Shown here one piece after another: positions 1 through 9,273 of a DNA stretch of 64,000 bases (its first letter is position 1; each line of letters opens with the position of its first letter). The position numbers and the translations under genes were made by a program. The notes under the pieces are model-generated. The model was given only the letters and a program-made list of their open reading frames with translations. It did no database searches and had not been told where the DNA came from. The stretch comes from Rhodoblastus acidophilus (GTDB lineage: Bacteria > Pseudomonadota > Alphaproteobacteria > Rhizobiales > Beijerinckiaceae), in contig NZ_FYDG01000001.1 in assembly GCF_900187365.1 (NCBI RefSeq), positions 868,001-932,000 of the forward strand, given 5' to 3'.

Positions 1-1185
1 CGTCGGGTGCAGCAATTGATCGAGCGAGGCCGGCTCGATGCGCTGGATGGCCTCCTCGCGGGTGATCAGGCCCTCATTGGCCATTTCGACGGCGACGCGC
101 AGCGCGGCGCGGGCGGTGCGCTTGCCGTTGCGGGTTTGCAGCATCCAGAACTTGCCGCGCTCGACGGTGAATTCCATGTCCTGCATGTCGCGGTAATGCT
201 TTTCCAGCAATTGCGTGGCGCGGACGAATTCGGCGAACACCTCGGGAAGCGCGGTTTCCAGCGACGGCTTGTCGGATTTGGCGCCGATGCGGGCGGCTTC
301 CGTGATGTTCTGCGGCGTGCGGATGCCCGCCACCACGTCCTCGCCCTGGGCGTTGATCAGGAATTCGCCGTAGAGCGCGTTCTCGCCGGTCGAGGGGTTG
401 CGGGTGAAGGCCACGCCGGTGGCCGACGTCTCGCCCATGTTGCCGAACACCATGGCCTGCACGTTGACCGCAGTGCCCCAGCTTTCCGGGATGTCATGCA
501 GCTTGCGATAGGTGATGGCGCGCTGGTTCATCCAGGACGAGAACACCGCGCCAATGGCGCCCCAGAGCTGTTCGCGGGCGTCCTGCGGAAAATCCTTGCC
601 GGTCTGGCGCTTCACCACATCCTTGTAGCCGTCGACGACCTGGGTCCAGTCGTTGGCGTTGAGGTCGGTGTCCTGGGAATAGCCCTTGCGATCCTTGTAG
701 AGTTCAAGGATTTCCTCGAAATTGTGATGGTCGATGTCGAGCACCACATTGGAATACATCTGGATGAAGCGGCGATAGCTGTCCCAGGCGAAGCGCGGGT
801 CGCCGGAGGACGTCGCGATCGCCTCGACCGCGACGTCGTTGAGGCCGAGGTTGAGCACGGTGTCCATCATGCCCGGCATGGAGGCGCGGGCGCCCGAGCG
901 CACCGACACCAGCAGCGGATTGGCCGGATCGGCGAAGGCGCGGCCGGTCAGCACGCCGACCTGGGCCAGCGCCGCTTCGACCTGGGCCTTGAGATCGGCC
1001 GGATAGGTGTGGTTGCTGGCGTAGTAAAAGGTGCAAACTTCGGTCGAAATGGTGAAGCCGGGGGGAACGGGCAGGCCGAGATTGGCCATTTCGGCCAGAT
1101 TGGCGCCCTTGCCGCCCAGCAGATTCTTCATCGCGCTGGCGCCTTCGGCCTTGCCGTCGCCGAAAGAGTAAACCCATTTCGCCAT
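1..1185 (-). CDS. ppdK: Pyruvate, phosphate dikinase (N-terminal part; runs off the window)
   Basis: Interconverts pyruvate and phosphoenolpyruvate with ATP and phosphate, a gluconeogenic and central-carbon step in the cytosol. The 395 residues visible start MAKWVYSFGDG and carry the family's N-terminal ATP-grasp region, including GGKGANLAEM, SVRSGARASMPGMMDT and GEFLINAQGEDVVAG. This is somewhat under half of a normal enzyme of about 880-900 residues; the phosphohistidine and PEP-binding domains lie outside the window. The ATG at 1185 is preceded by an AAGGA Shine-Dalgarno sequence, which fixes the start. A 420-codon open frame on the opposite strand is only its antisense shadow. The gene is divergent from dxs across about 260 bases. 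Confidence 0.95.
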   Translation of the reverse strand, partial: MAKWVYSFGDGKAEGASAMKNLLGGKGANLAEMANLGLPVPPGFTISTEVCTFYYASNHTYPADLKAQVEAALAQVGVLTGRAFADPANPLLVSVRSGARASMPGMMDTVLNLGLNDVAVEAIATSSGDPRFAWDSYRRFIQMYSNVVLDIDHHNFEEILELYKDRKGYSQDTDLNANDWTQVVDGYKDVVKRQTGKDFPQDAREQLWGAIGAVFSSWMNQRAITYRKLHDIPESWGTAVNVQAMVFGNMGETSATGVAFTRNPSTGENALYGEFLINAQGEDVVAGIRTPQNITEAARIGAKSDKPSLETALPEVFAEFVRATQLLEKHYRDMQDMEFTVERGKFWMLQTRNGKRTARAALRVAVEMANEGLITREEAIQRIEPASLDQLLHPT

Positions 1186-1447
1186 TGTTTTTTCCTTGGA
1201 TACGACAAAAGTTGGATGGACGCCGCACAGTTGCTTCCGGGGCGCTCTCTGATCCACGGAGATGAATAGCGCCCACCGCCGACGCGTCAAGGATTTCCTA
1301 AACGAAAGGCTAACACAAGCGCGTAGTTTGCGCGATCCGGAGCCTGTTTGACGATAAACTTGCGCCGGATTAATTGCCCCAGCGGCCGGTTGCGTGTAAA
1401 GCAGCCTTTCGTCCCGCCAGCCGGGGGTCCGAGATATTGAGTGCGCT

Positions 1448-3376
1448 GTGACTGACTTGACGTCCACTTCCCTGCTCGACAAGGTGAAATTTCCCGCCGA
1501 TCTGCGCCGCCTGCCGGAGAGCGATCTCAAAACCGTCGCCGAAGAAGTGCGCCGCGCGACCATCGACACGGTCGCGTTGACTGGCGGCCATCTCGGCTCC
1601 AGCCTCGGCGTCGTCGAGCTGACGGTTGCGCTGCACTACGTGTTTGACACGCCGCGCGACCGCATCATCTGGGACGTGGGACACCAGGCCTACCCCCACA
1701 AGATCCTCACCGGCCGACGCGACCGCATGAAGACCTTGCGCCAGGGCGGCGGCCTCTCCGGCTTCACCAAGCGCGCCGAAAGCGAATACGACCCGTTCGG
1801 AGCCGCGCATTCCTCCACTTCCATTTCCGCCGGCCTCGGCATGGCCGTGGGGCGCGACCTCAAGGGCGACAACAACGCCGTGATCGCCGTGATCGGCGAC
1901 GGCTCGCTGTCGGCCGGCATGGCCTATGAGGCGATGAACAACGCCGGCGCCCTGCAGTCGCGGCTGATCGTGATCCTCAACGACAACGACATGTCGATCG
2001 CGCCGCCGACCGGCGCCATGTCGGCCTATCTCGCCCGCCTGTCCTCGGGCCAGGCCTTTTTGAAACTGCGCGACGTCGGCAAGGCGCTGGCCGCCCATCT
2101 GCCGCGCAGCGTCGACCGCGCCCTGACCCGCGCCGTCGAGCACGCCCGCACCTATGTGACCGGCGGCACGCTGTTTGAGGAATTGGGCTTCTACTATGTC
2201 GGCCCGGTCGACGGCCACAATCTCGACCATCTGCTGCCGATCCTGAAAAACGTGCGCGACGCCGATCCCGGCGGCCCCGTGCTGCTGCATGTTGTGACGC
2301 AGAAGGGCAAGGGTTATGGGCCGGCGGAAGCCGCCGCCGACAAATACCACGGCGTCAACAAGTTCGACGTGGTGACCGGCGCGCAGATCAAGCCCAAGGC
2401 CAACGCCCCGTCCTTCACCAAGGTGTTCGGGCAAGCGCTGGCCAAGGAAGGCGCCAAGGACGACCGGATCGTGGCGATCACCGCCGCCATGCCAAGCGGC
2501 ACCGGCGTCGATATTTTCGAGCATGTGTTCCCGGACCGCACCTTCGATGTGGGCATCGCCGAGCAGCACGCCGTGACCTTTGCGGCGGGCTTGGCGACCG
2601 AGGGGCTCAAGCCGTTCTGCGCCATTTATTCGAGCTTCCTGCAGCGCGCCTACGATCAAGTGATGCACGACGTGTCGCTGCAGAGCCTGCCGGTGCGCTT
2701 CGCCATCGACCGCGCCGGCCTGGTCGGCGCCGACGGCCCGACCCACGCCGGCTCGTTCGACGTCGCCTATCTCGGCTGCCTGCCCAACATGGTGATCATG
2801 GCCGCCGCCGACGAGGCGGACCTGGTCCACATGGTGGCGACCTGCGTCGCCTATGACGCCGGCCCGATCGCGCTGCGCTATCCGCGCGGCGACGGCTTCG
2901 GCGTGGAAATGCCGCAGGAAGGCGTTCCGCTGGAGATCGGCAAGGGCCGCATAATGCGCGAGGGCAAGGGTTCGGGCGAGAAGGTCGCGATCCTTTCGCT
3001 GGGTGCCCGTCTGCACGAGGCGCTGAGCGCCGCCGACCAACTGGAGGCCCAGGGCGCTTCGGTGACCGTGGCCGACGCGCGCTTCGCCAAGCCGCTCGAT
3101 GTGGAGTTGCTGCGCCAGCTCGCCAGCACGAACTCCATTCTCATCACCGTCGAGGAAGGCTCGATCGGCGGCTTCGGCTCGTTTGTCATGCAGCAACTCG
3201 CCGAGGACGGCTTCCTCGACAACGGGCTGAAGGCGCGGGCGATGGTGCTGCCCGACGTCTATCTCGACCAGGACAGCCCGGCCAAGCTCTACGCCAAGGC
3301 GGGCCTCGACGCCGACGGCATTGTCGCCAAGGTTCTCGGCCTGCTCGGCAAGACCGCGACGGCCAAGACCGCGTGA
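1448..3376 (+). CDS. dxs: 1-deoxy-D-xylulose-5-phosphate synthase
   Basis: Condenses pyruvate and glyceraldehyde-3-phosphate to DXP, the first step of the MEP isoprenoid pathway; thiamine diphosphate-dependent and cytosolic. The 642-residue length is typical. The thiamine diphosphate motif begins at about residue 150 ([18 protein letters not shown]), the transketolase pyrimidine domain contains the [15 protein letters not shown] block, and a transketolase C-terminal domain ends the protein. The start is GTG. In many alphaproteobacteria dxs sits in an xseB-dxs-tlyA cluster. Here no xseB-like frame is visible in the roughly 260 bases upstream, and tlyA is separated by an opposite-strand gene. 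Confidence 0.97.
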   Translation: MTDLTSTSLLDKVKFPADLRRLPESDLKTVAEEVRRATIDTVALTGGHLGSSLGVVELTVALHYVFDTPRDRIIWDVGHQAYPHKILTGRRDRMKTLRQGGGLSGFTKRAESEYDPFGAAHSSTSISAGLGMAVGRDLKGDNNAVIAVIGDGSLSAGMAYEAMNNAGALQSRLIVILNDNDMSIAPPTGAMSAYLARLSSGQAFLKLRDVGKALAAHLPRSVDRALTRAVEHARTYVTGGTLFEELGFYYVGPVDGHNLDHLLPILKNVRDADPGGPVLLHVVTQKGKGYGPAEAAADKYHGVNKFDVVTGAQIKPKANAPSFTKVFGQALAKEGAKDDRIVAITAAMPSGTGVDIFEHVFPDRTFDVGIAEQHAVTFAAGLATEGLKPFCAIYSSFLQRAYDQVMHDVSLQSLPVRFAIDRAGLVGADGPTHAGSFDVAYLGCLPNMVIMAAADEADLVHMVATCVAYDAGPIALRYPRGDGFGVEMPQEGVPLEIGKGRIMREGKGSGEKVAILSLGARLHEALSAADQLEAQGASVTVADARFAKPLDVELLRQLASTNSILITVEEGSIGGFGSFVMQQLAEDGFLDNGLKARAMVLPDVYLDQDSPAKLYAKAGLDADGIVAKVLGLLGKTATAKTA

Positions 3377-3382
3377 TCCGAC

Positions 3383-3420
3383 GCGGCGCCCTTCTCCGCG
3401 CAGCGAGAGAAGGGGGCCGC
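3383..3420. terminator. Strong hairpin between convergent genes (REP-like palindrome)
   Basis: The arms 3383-3396 and 3407-3420 pair at 13 of 14 positions around a 10-base loop. The hairpin sits between the ends of dxs and the convergent CorA-like gene. There is no T-run, so it may be a transcript-end hairpin or a dispersed palindromic repeat. Its core (cttctc/gagaag) resembles the palindrome at 11190-11217. Confidence 0.5.
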
Positions 3421-3444
3421 TCGGCGATCAATCGAACCGTTTGA

Positions 3445-5082
3445 TTATTCAAAATCTTCGGAGCGACCGCTCCAGACGCCGGCCAAAGCCTTGAGCCGGC
3501 CTTTCCAATTTGAGCGTTCACTGCCGAGCTTGTCGAGAAAATTGGCGAGCCGGCGCGATTTCATCACCGTGTACATGGTGAGCAGCGTCGTTGGGACGAA
3601 CACCGCCAGGAAGATCAGGAAACGGTCCCAGGCGCCCATATCGGCATAGGCGAAAATATTCATGCCAAGAAAGCCGGTGGTGACAGTTCCGATCAGGCTG
3701 AGCATGGTGACGACCGTCAATTGCAGGATGGTCACGGCCTGCCGGCGCAACAGATCGGCCTCCATAAAACTTTCGCCGTCGTTGACCTCCGCGCGCAACT
3801 CCGCGAACAGCGCCGCCGTGCCCAGTTGCGCCGACCACAGCCGGAAAATGTCGCGCAGCACCGCCTGATCGGACACTTCGGTGAAGTAGTAGCGGTGATT
3901 GAACCGCAGAAAGCCGGCCGAGAGGCGGCGGATGTCGCGCCGGAAGCGCCCGACCGTGCGGGCGTCGCCGGGATCGAGTTTGCGGATCACCTCGACGAGG
4001 CGGTTCGACATCATCAGCACCGCCGCGCGGTGGAAATGCGCGATCAGGCCAAGCATGAAGAACTGGTGGCGGAACTGGCCGAGGTAACCGCGCTCGGCGT
4101 CGACGAAAGCGGAATCGTCGGCCGGCCCGACCATGACGAAAGCCTGCGGCGTGCACATCATCCGCATGTTGGGCCAGTCGGGATCGCTATGCTCGGGATC
4201 GTAATAGCGGTCATAGCAATGGGCCTTCTCGAACGTCTCGAGAAAGGGCGCCGAAAGCGGCAAGACGTTGCGCGGACCCGGCGCTGCGGAAAAGGCGAGG
4301 CGCACGAATTCGGCGCGGGTGAGCCTGCGGGGATCGTCCACAGCGACGAAGGCCATCAGCGGCATGCGATGGAATTCCAGCGGGCGGTAGAGCACGGCCT
4401 CCTTGACCCCGGCGCGCTTGAGCCGCATCGGGCGCAGCAGGAAATCCCAATGGGCGCCGATCTCCACCACCTGCTCGCGGATCACCGCCGAATAGAACCG
4501 GCCGATGTCGCCGAGGTCGGACTGCGCCAGCGGCTTGCCGGCGGCGTCGAGCCATTCGACGCTGTCGAAGCAGTTCGCCGGATCGCCGCGCTCGTCCCAG
4601 CCCGACGGATAAGCGCGGCCGAAGCGGTTCATCACGTCGAGCGCCACGTCAAGGTCGATGTCGTCGGCCCAGATCTCGACGACGGGGATCATCACGTCGG
4701 CGTCGAAGAAAAAATAGACGTCGGCGTGCTTGACCCGGAACGTGCGGCTTTCCGCCTCGCCCGGGGCGCGCACGCGCACGGCGGCGATGTTCTTGCGCCG
4801 ATAAATCCGCAGCGGCGATTCGCCATAGCTGGCGGCGCCGCCGCGCTCGCCGTAAAGGAACCGCTGCACATGCGGCAGGAAGGCGACGAACTCCCGGTAA
4901 TGACGCTCGCGGTAGCGCTCGACCTCGTTGGGGAAATCGTCCTCCAGCCGGGTCCAGTCGGGATGATCCTCCAGGGCGCGCCAATGCTGCGCGCGCGGCT
5001 CAGCCAGCGGCATCAACTGCAACGGCCAGAACAGGATTTGGCGAAAGCGCCGCACCATAATTTTGTCCGACGTCCCGTCCAT
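3445..5082 (-). CDS. CorA-like membrane protein with long unknown N-terminal domain
   Basis: A 545-residue protein. The last ~90 residues hold two hydrophobic segments joined by FLGMNIFAYADM, which contains the GMN triplet of CorA-family Mg2+ channels, followed by a basic tail (MKSRRLANFLDKL). The preceding ~450 residues are soluble, rich in aromatic and charged residues, and longer than the N-terminal domain of ordinary CorA (about 316 residues in total); I do not recognise them. Cation transport is therefore an inference from the C-terminus alone. The start was chosen at 5082 (MDGTSDK) because GAGGGA precedes it; the frame stays open to 5292 but would then overlap tlyA. The gene lies between dxs and tlyA on the opposite strand, interrupting a usually conserved pair. 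Confidence 0.75.
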   Translation of the reverse strand: MDGTSDKIMVRRFRQILFWPLQLMPLAEPRAQHWRALEDHPDWTRLEDDFPNEVERYRERHYREFVAFLPHVQRFLYGERGGAASYGESPLRIYRRKNIAAVRVRAPGEAESRTFRVKHADVYFFFDADVMIPVVEIWADDIDLDVALDVMNRFGRAYPSGWDERGDPANCFDSVEWLDAAGKPLAQSDLGDIGRFYSAVIREQVVEIGAHWDFLLRPMRLKRAGVKEAVLYRPLEFHRMPLMAFVAVDDPRRLTRAEFVRLAFSAAPGPRNVLPLSAPFLETFEKAHCYDRYYDPEHSDPDWPNMRMMCTPQAFVMVGPADDSAFVDAERGYLGQFRHQFFMLGLIAHFHRAAVLMMSNRLVEVIRKLDPGDARTVGRFRRDIRRLSAGFLRFNHRYYFTEVSDQAVLRDIFRLWSAQLGTAALFAELRAEVNDGESFMEADLLRRQAVTILQLTVVTMLSLIGTVTTGFLGMNIFAYADMGAWDRFLIFLAVFVPTTLLTMYTVMKSRRLANFLDKLGSERSNWKGRLKALAGVWSGRSEDFE

Positions 5083-5176
5083 GCGTCCCTCGCCGCTTCT
5101 CTCGCGTGTTGCGATGTGATAGGCGGGGCGCCAGGGAGCGGACAAGCCCTCCCGATGATCCCCAGGGAAAAAGTTG

Positions 5177-5902
5177 ATGCCCCAGCGCGCCGATCTGGCT
5201 CTGGTCGCCCGCGGCCTTTTTGCGAGCCGCGCCAAGGCGCGCGAGGCCATCGACGCCGGGCTGGTCGTGCTGGACGGCGCCGTGCTGCGCAAGCCGTCCG
5301 AAATGGTTGGCGAGGATGCGCTGTTGCGCGCCGAGGCGCCCTACCCCTGGGTGTCGCGCGGCGGGGTCAAGCTGGCGGCGGCTTTGGACGGTTTCGGCCT
5401 CGATCCCGCCGGGCTGCACGCGCTCGACGTCGGCGCCTCCACCGGCGGGTTCGCCGATGTGCTGCTGACGCGCGGCGCCGCGCATGTGACCTGCGTCGAT
5501 GTCGGCACGGGCCAGTTGCACGAGAAAATCGCCCGCGACGCGCGCGTAAAAGCGCTGGAAAAGTTTGACGCGCGCAAACTCACCTTGGCTGATATGCCGG
5601 AGGCGCCGCAGGCGATCGTCTGCGACGTCAGCTTTATTTCGCTCACCCTGATCCTGCCGCCTGTTCTGGCGCTGGCGGCGCCGGGCGCCTGGGCCGCGCT
5701 GCTGATCAAGCCGCAATTCGAGGCGGGGCCGGAGCAGGTCAAAAAAGGTTTCGTGCGCGACGCCTGCGTGCGCGAAAAAGTGTGCGACAAGATCAGCGCG
5801 CTGGTCGCCCGTCTGGGCTGGACAGTGCTGGGCGTCATCCCCTCGCCGATTTCGGGCGGCGACGGCAACATTGAATTTCTATTGGGAGCGCGCCGCGCGT
5901 GA
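5177..5902 (+). CDS. tlyA: TlyA-family rRNA methyltransferase (S4 domain plus FtsJ-like domain)
   Basis: Predicted 2'-O-methyltransferase for rRNA; TlyA proteins methylate 16S and 23S rRNA, and the old label 'hemolysin' is historical. The 241 residues comprise an N-terminal S4 RNA-binding domain (about 1-65, with SRAKAREAIDAGLVVLDG) and a Rossmann methyltransferase domain with SAM-binding motif DVGASTGGFADVLL at about residue 83, followed by CDVSFISL and LIKPQFEAG. The ATG at 5177 follows AGGGA; a TTG codon directly precedes it in frame. The stop overlaps the next gene's GTG by four bases (GTGA), so the two are translationally coupled. Confidence 0.9.
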   Translation: MPQRADLALVARGLFASRAKAREAIDAGLVVLDGAVLRKPSEMVGEDALLRAEAPYPWVSRGGVKLAAALDGFGLDPAGLHALDVGASTGGFADVLLTRGAAHVTCVDVGTGQLHEKIARDARVKALEKFDARKLTLADMPEAPQAIVCDVSFISLTLILPPVLALAAPGAWAALLIKPQFEAGPEQVKKGFVRDACVREKVCDKISALVARLGWTVLGVIPSPISGGDGNIEFLLGARRA

Positions 5903-7167
5903 TCGACCTCAACGCTCGACTGACCATTGATAAACTGACCTCACGCGGCGAGGGCATGGCCAAAGGGCCTGTTTTCGTCCCGTTCGCCCTGCCCGGCGAG
6001 GAGGTTCTGGCCGAGGTGGACGGCGAGCGCGGCCGGTTGGTCGAGGTGTTGAAACCCTCGCCGGATCGCGTGGACGCCCCCTGCCCGCATTTTTCGGCCT
6101 GCGGCGGCTGCGCCGTGCAGACCCTTTCGCCCGACGCCTATGCGCAGTGGAAGCGCGGCCTGGTGGCGGACGCCCTGCGCCACGCCGGGGTTTCCGCCGA
6201 AGTGGCGCCTTTGCAGCGGGCCTGGGGCGGCGGGCGGCGGCGCGCCACCTTTCACGCCCGGTTCGATTTTCGCGGCCGCGCGCGCGTCGGGTTCATGGAG
6301 GCGCGCAGCCACAAGATTTTCGAGCTGGACGCCTGTCCCATTCTCGCCCCGGAGATGGCCGGCGCCATGGCGGCCGCCCGCGAGATCGCCGAAAAGCTGG
6401 CTGGAACGGAAAAGCCGCTCGATCTGGTGGTGACGGGAACGCGCACCGGACTCGACGTCGATGTGCGCGGCTGCGGCAAGCTCGATTTCGAGACGGAACA
6501 GGCGCTGATCGCGAGCGCGCAAACGCTTGATCTCGCCCGCATTTCCAACCACGGGATCGTGCTGATCGAGCGCCGTGCGCCGGAAGTCCTGTCGGGACGC
6601 GTGGCGGTCACGCCGCCACCGGGGAATTTTCTGCAGGCGACGGCGGCGGGCGAGGAGGCGTTGACCTCGGTTGTCGTCGCGGCGCTTGCGGGCGCGAAAA
6701 AATGCGCCGATCTGTTTTCCGGTTCGGGGGCCTTCGCTCTGCGTCTGGCCGAACAGGCCGAAGTCTTCTGCGTCGAAAGCGACGCGGCGGCGCTCGCCGC
6801 GGCCTTGCGCGCGGCGCGCAGCACGCCCGGGCTGAGGAGCGTCAAGGGCGAGATGCGCGACCTGTTCACGCGACCCCTGTTGCCGGGCGAGCTGGAGAAA
6901 TTCGACGCTGTCGTGTTCGACCCGCCGCGCGCCGGCGCCGAAGCCCAGGCGCGCGAACTGGCGCGCAGCGCGGTGGCGAAAGTCGCCGCCGTCTCCTGCA
7001 ATCCCCAGACATTCGCACGCGACGCCAAAATCCTGATCGGCGGCGGTTTTACGCTGGAAAACGTCATTCCTGTTGACCAATTCCTCTATTCGCCGCATGT
7101 GGAGCTGATCGGAATTTTCGCCAAGGCCGCCGCTAGCGCAAAGAAGAAGCGCCGGTTGCTTGGCTGA
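5899..7167 (+). CDS. TrmA/RumA-family RNA (uracil-5-)-methyltransferase
   Basis: SAM-dependent m5U methyltransferase acting on rRNA or tRNA. The 422 residues contain an N-terminal TRAM-like domain, an iron-sulfur cysteine cluster of RumA type (CPHFSACGGC near residues 62-71 and a fourth cysteine in DACPIL near 145), the DPPRAGA motif near 341 and the catalytic cysteine motif SCNPQTFARD near 365. The cysteines favour an RlmD/RumA-like or related Fe-S enzyme over TrmA, but the precise uridine target cannot be read from sequence. It starts with GTG overlapping the tlyA stop by four bases, giving a two-gene RNA-modification operon. Confidence 0.88.
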   Translation: MIDLNARLTIDKLTSRGEGMAKGPVFVPFALPGEEVLAEVDGERGRLVEVLKPSPDRVDAPCPHFSACGGCAVQTLSPDAYAQWKRGLVADALRHAGVSAEVAPLQRAWGGGRRRATFHARFDFRGRARVGFMEARSHKIFELDACPILAPEMAGAMAAAREIAEKLAGTEKPLDLVVTGTRTGLDVDVRGCGKLDFETEQALIASAQTLDLARISNHGIVLIERRAPEVLSGRVAVTPPPGNFLQATAAGEEALTSVVVAALAGAKKCADLFSGSGAFALRLAEQAEVFCVESDAAALAAALRAARSTPGLRSVKGEMRDLFTRPLLPGELEKFDAVVFDPPRAGAEAQARELARSAVAKVAAVSCNPQTFARDAKILIGGGFTLENVIPVDQFLYSPHVELIGIFAKAAASAKKKRRLLG

Positions 7168-7181
7168 CTTTTGAGGTTGAG

Positions 7182-8585
7182 ATGGCTCAGGAAATCGCGC
7201 AGGCGCTGGCCGCTATCGTCGGCGACAAATATGTTCTGACCGGCGCCGACATGGCCGCCTACATGAACGAGCCGCGCGATCTCTGGCACGGCAAGGCCGC
7301 CTGCGTGGTGCGTCCGGGCTCGGCGCAGGAAGTGGCGGCGGTGCTGGGCTATGCCGATTCTCACGGCTTGAAGGTCGTGCCGCAGGGCGGCAATACCGGA
7401 CTTGTCGGCGGGCAGATCACGGACGGGTCCGGCTCGCAAATCCTGCTGTCGCTGAACCGGCTCGACAAAATCCGCGAGATCGACCCGGCGTCCAACACCA
7501 TGATCGTCGAAGCCGGCGTCACCCTGCAGAAGGTGCAGGAGGCCGCCGAGAGCGCGGACCGGCTGTTTCCGCTGTCGCTGGCGGCCGAGGGCTCCTGCAC
7601 CATCGGCGGCAACCTCGCCTCCAACGCCGGCGGCACCGCCGTGCTGGCGTACGGCAATGCGCGCGATCTCGTCACCGGACTGGAAGTGGCGCTGGCCGAC
7701 GGCAAGCTGCTGAACAATCTGTCGAAACTGCGCAAGGACAACACCGGCTACGACCTGAAGCACATTTTCATGGGGTCGGAAGGCACGCTCGGCGTCATCA
7801 CCGCGGCGGTGGTCAAACTCTATCCGCGCCCGCGCGCGGTGGAGACGGCGCTGATCGGGCTGGAAAGCCCGGAGAAATGTCTGGAGCTGCTGATGCTGGC
7901 CCAGGCCATGGGCGGGCCGGATTTGAAGACGTTCGAATTCATGTCGCGGTTCGGCATCGAGATCGTGGTCAAGCATACCGACGGCGCGCGTGAGCCGCTG
8001 GAGGCGCCGCACAATTGGTATGTGCTGCTGGAGCTGGCCTCGCAATCGGATGCGGGCTTGGGCGATAAGATGATGGCTCTGCTCGAAGCCGCGTTCGAGA
8101 AGGAAGTGATCGAGGACGCCGTGGTCGCCGCCTCGCTCGACCAGCGCAAGGCGTTCTGGACTCTGCGTGAAAATCTGTCGGAAAAACAGAAGCATGAGGG
8201 CGGATCGATCAAGCACGACGTCTGCCTGCCGGTGGCGATGGTCCCCGCCTTTCTCGCCGAGGCCGGCCCGATCGTCGAGAAGACCATTCCAGGCGCGCGG
8301 CCCGTTCCGTTCGGCCACATGGGCGACGGCAACGTGCATTATAACGTCAGCCAGCCCGTCGGCGCCGACAAGGCCGAATATCTGGCGCGCTGGGAGGAGT
8401 TGAACGCGGCGGTCCATGCGGTGGTGACGCGCATGAACGGCTCGATCTCCGCCGAGCACGGCGTGGGCGTGCTGAAGCGCGACCTGCTGCCGGGCGTGAA
8501 GGACCCTGTGGCGCTGGAGGTGATGCGCCGGATGAAAACGGCGCTGGACCCCAAGGGCACGCTGAATCCGGGCAAGGTGCTTTAA
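7182..8585 (+). CDS. FAD-binding oxidoreductase, D-2-hydroxyacid dehydrogenase (D2HGDH/GlcD) family
   Basis: Flavoenzyme of the FAD_binding_4 plus FAD-oxidase C-terminal architecture, expected to oxidise a D-2-hydroxyacid such as D-2-hydroxyglutarate or D-lactate. The FAD-binding PQGGNTGLVGGQ motif is near residue 67, GGNLASNAGGT near 145, the C-terminal GHMGDGNVHYN metal/substrate block near 377, and EHGVG near 425. The length (467) fits the D-2-hydroxyglutarate dehydrogenase-like group. GAGGTTGAG precedes the ATG, which begins 14 bases after the methyltransferase stop. The exact substrate is not determinable from the sequence. Confidence 0.88.
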   Translation: MAQEIAQALAAIVGDKYVLTGADMAAYMNEPRDLWHGKAACVVRPGSAQEVAAVLGYADSHGLKVVPQGGNTGLVGGQITDGSGSQILLSLNRLDKIREIDPASNTMIVEAGVTLQKVQEAAESADRLFPLSLAAEGSCTIGGNLASNAGGTAVLAYGNARDLVTGLEVALADGKLLNNLSKLRKDNTGYDLKHIFMGSEGTLGVITAAVVKLYPRPRAVETALIGLESPEKCLELLMLAQAMGGPDLKTFEFMSRFGIEIVVKHTDGAREPLEAPHNWYVLLELASQSDAGLGDKMMALLEAAFEKEVIEDAVVAASLDQRKAFWTLRENLSEKQKHEGGSIKHDVCLPVAMVPAFLAEAGPIVEKTIPGARPVPFGHMGDGNVHYNVSQPVGADKAEYLARWEELNAAVHAVVTRMNGSISAEHGVGVLKRDLLPGVKDPVALEVMRRMKTALDPKGTLNPGKVL

Positions 8586-8613
8586 GCGCTCGCCCGGAAG
8601 CCTCAGGAGCGGA

Positions 8614-8826
8614 TCACAGCGACTGAAGGCCTTTGATCACCGTGGACTCGAACTTGGGACCGCAGGTCGCCGTTATTTCCTTCATCGCCAACGTGAAGGC
8701 CGATGCGGCGATCAGGCTGAACGCGGGATCGTCGCCATGACGCCTGTGGGCGCTGCGGACGGCGTCGATGATGTCATCATGCAATTCGCTGATCGTGTCA
8801 GCCGCGAGCATTTCTTGTAGCGTCAT
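8614..8826 (-). CDS. Small hypothetical protein
   Basis: A 70-residue protein with no domain I recognise. It is mixed alpha-helical (LHDDIIDAVRSAHRRHGDDPAF, then a hydrophobic AASAFTLAMKEI stretch), soluble, with one cysteine. A weak GGA lies eight bases before the ATG. The composition is not that of a random GC-rich frame (few Arg/Pro runs), which favours a real gene. It is convergent with the flavoenzyme gene. Confidence 0.5.
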   Translation of the reverse strand: MTLQEMLAADTISELHDDIIDAVRSAHRRHGDDPAFSLIAASAFTLAMKEITATCGPKFESTVIKGLQSL

Positions 8827-9273
8827 GTGATCGGTCCAGCAGGTCCAGAGATGCCGCGAGGGCGAACAAGCTTGATCATAGCAGGTCGGGCCATCACGCG
8901 CACTTGATTGTTAGAACTAGAGAATTGGCGACAGGCGCTGCCGCGCGGCAGGCGCGCGGGCGCCTCGGGCGCTCGTGGCGGTCGGCGTCGCGCCCTGCGG
9001 GCCGAGCATGGTCAAAAACTCTCAAATTTCTCCTCCTGTGCGCCGTTTATTGTTGGCGCGCGCCTGTTGGGCGGTCACGCATGAGGCCAGAGCGGCTCGG
9101 CGCGAGGCCCGATAAGCCCGGCGGCGGCTAACTCGTTTGAAATCAAGGCTTTGATGCGACGGTTTTGTCGCAGATCCGGGGATTCCTCGATTTAGCGGCG
9201 CAGGAAACGGGCGCCTCAAACAGCTTGACGCCGCGTCCGCTGCAAGCTCTGATCTCCAAAACGGGAGGGCGAC
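8827..9273. other. Intergenic stretch, no clear gene
   Basis: About 450 bases. The left part, near the small hypothetical gene start, is moderately AT-rich; 8935-9005 is very GC-rich with several short self-complementary GGCGC/GCGCC tracts. The only open frames are Arg/Pro-rich and unconvincing. It presumably holds promoters for the divergent genes on each side. I see no tRNA or riboswitch. Confidence 0.5.

Noticed and set aside
7..1269. A 420-codon open frame opposite ppdK
   Set aside because: The minus strand encodes unmistakable PPDK sequence; the plus frame is only a shadow of third-position GC.
8904..9131. A 75-codon plus frame in the intergenic region
   Set aside because: Arg/Ala/Gly/Pro-rich with no ribosome site and no family resemblance.
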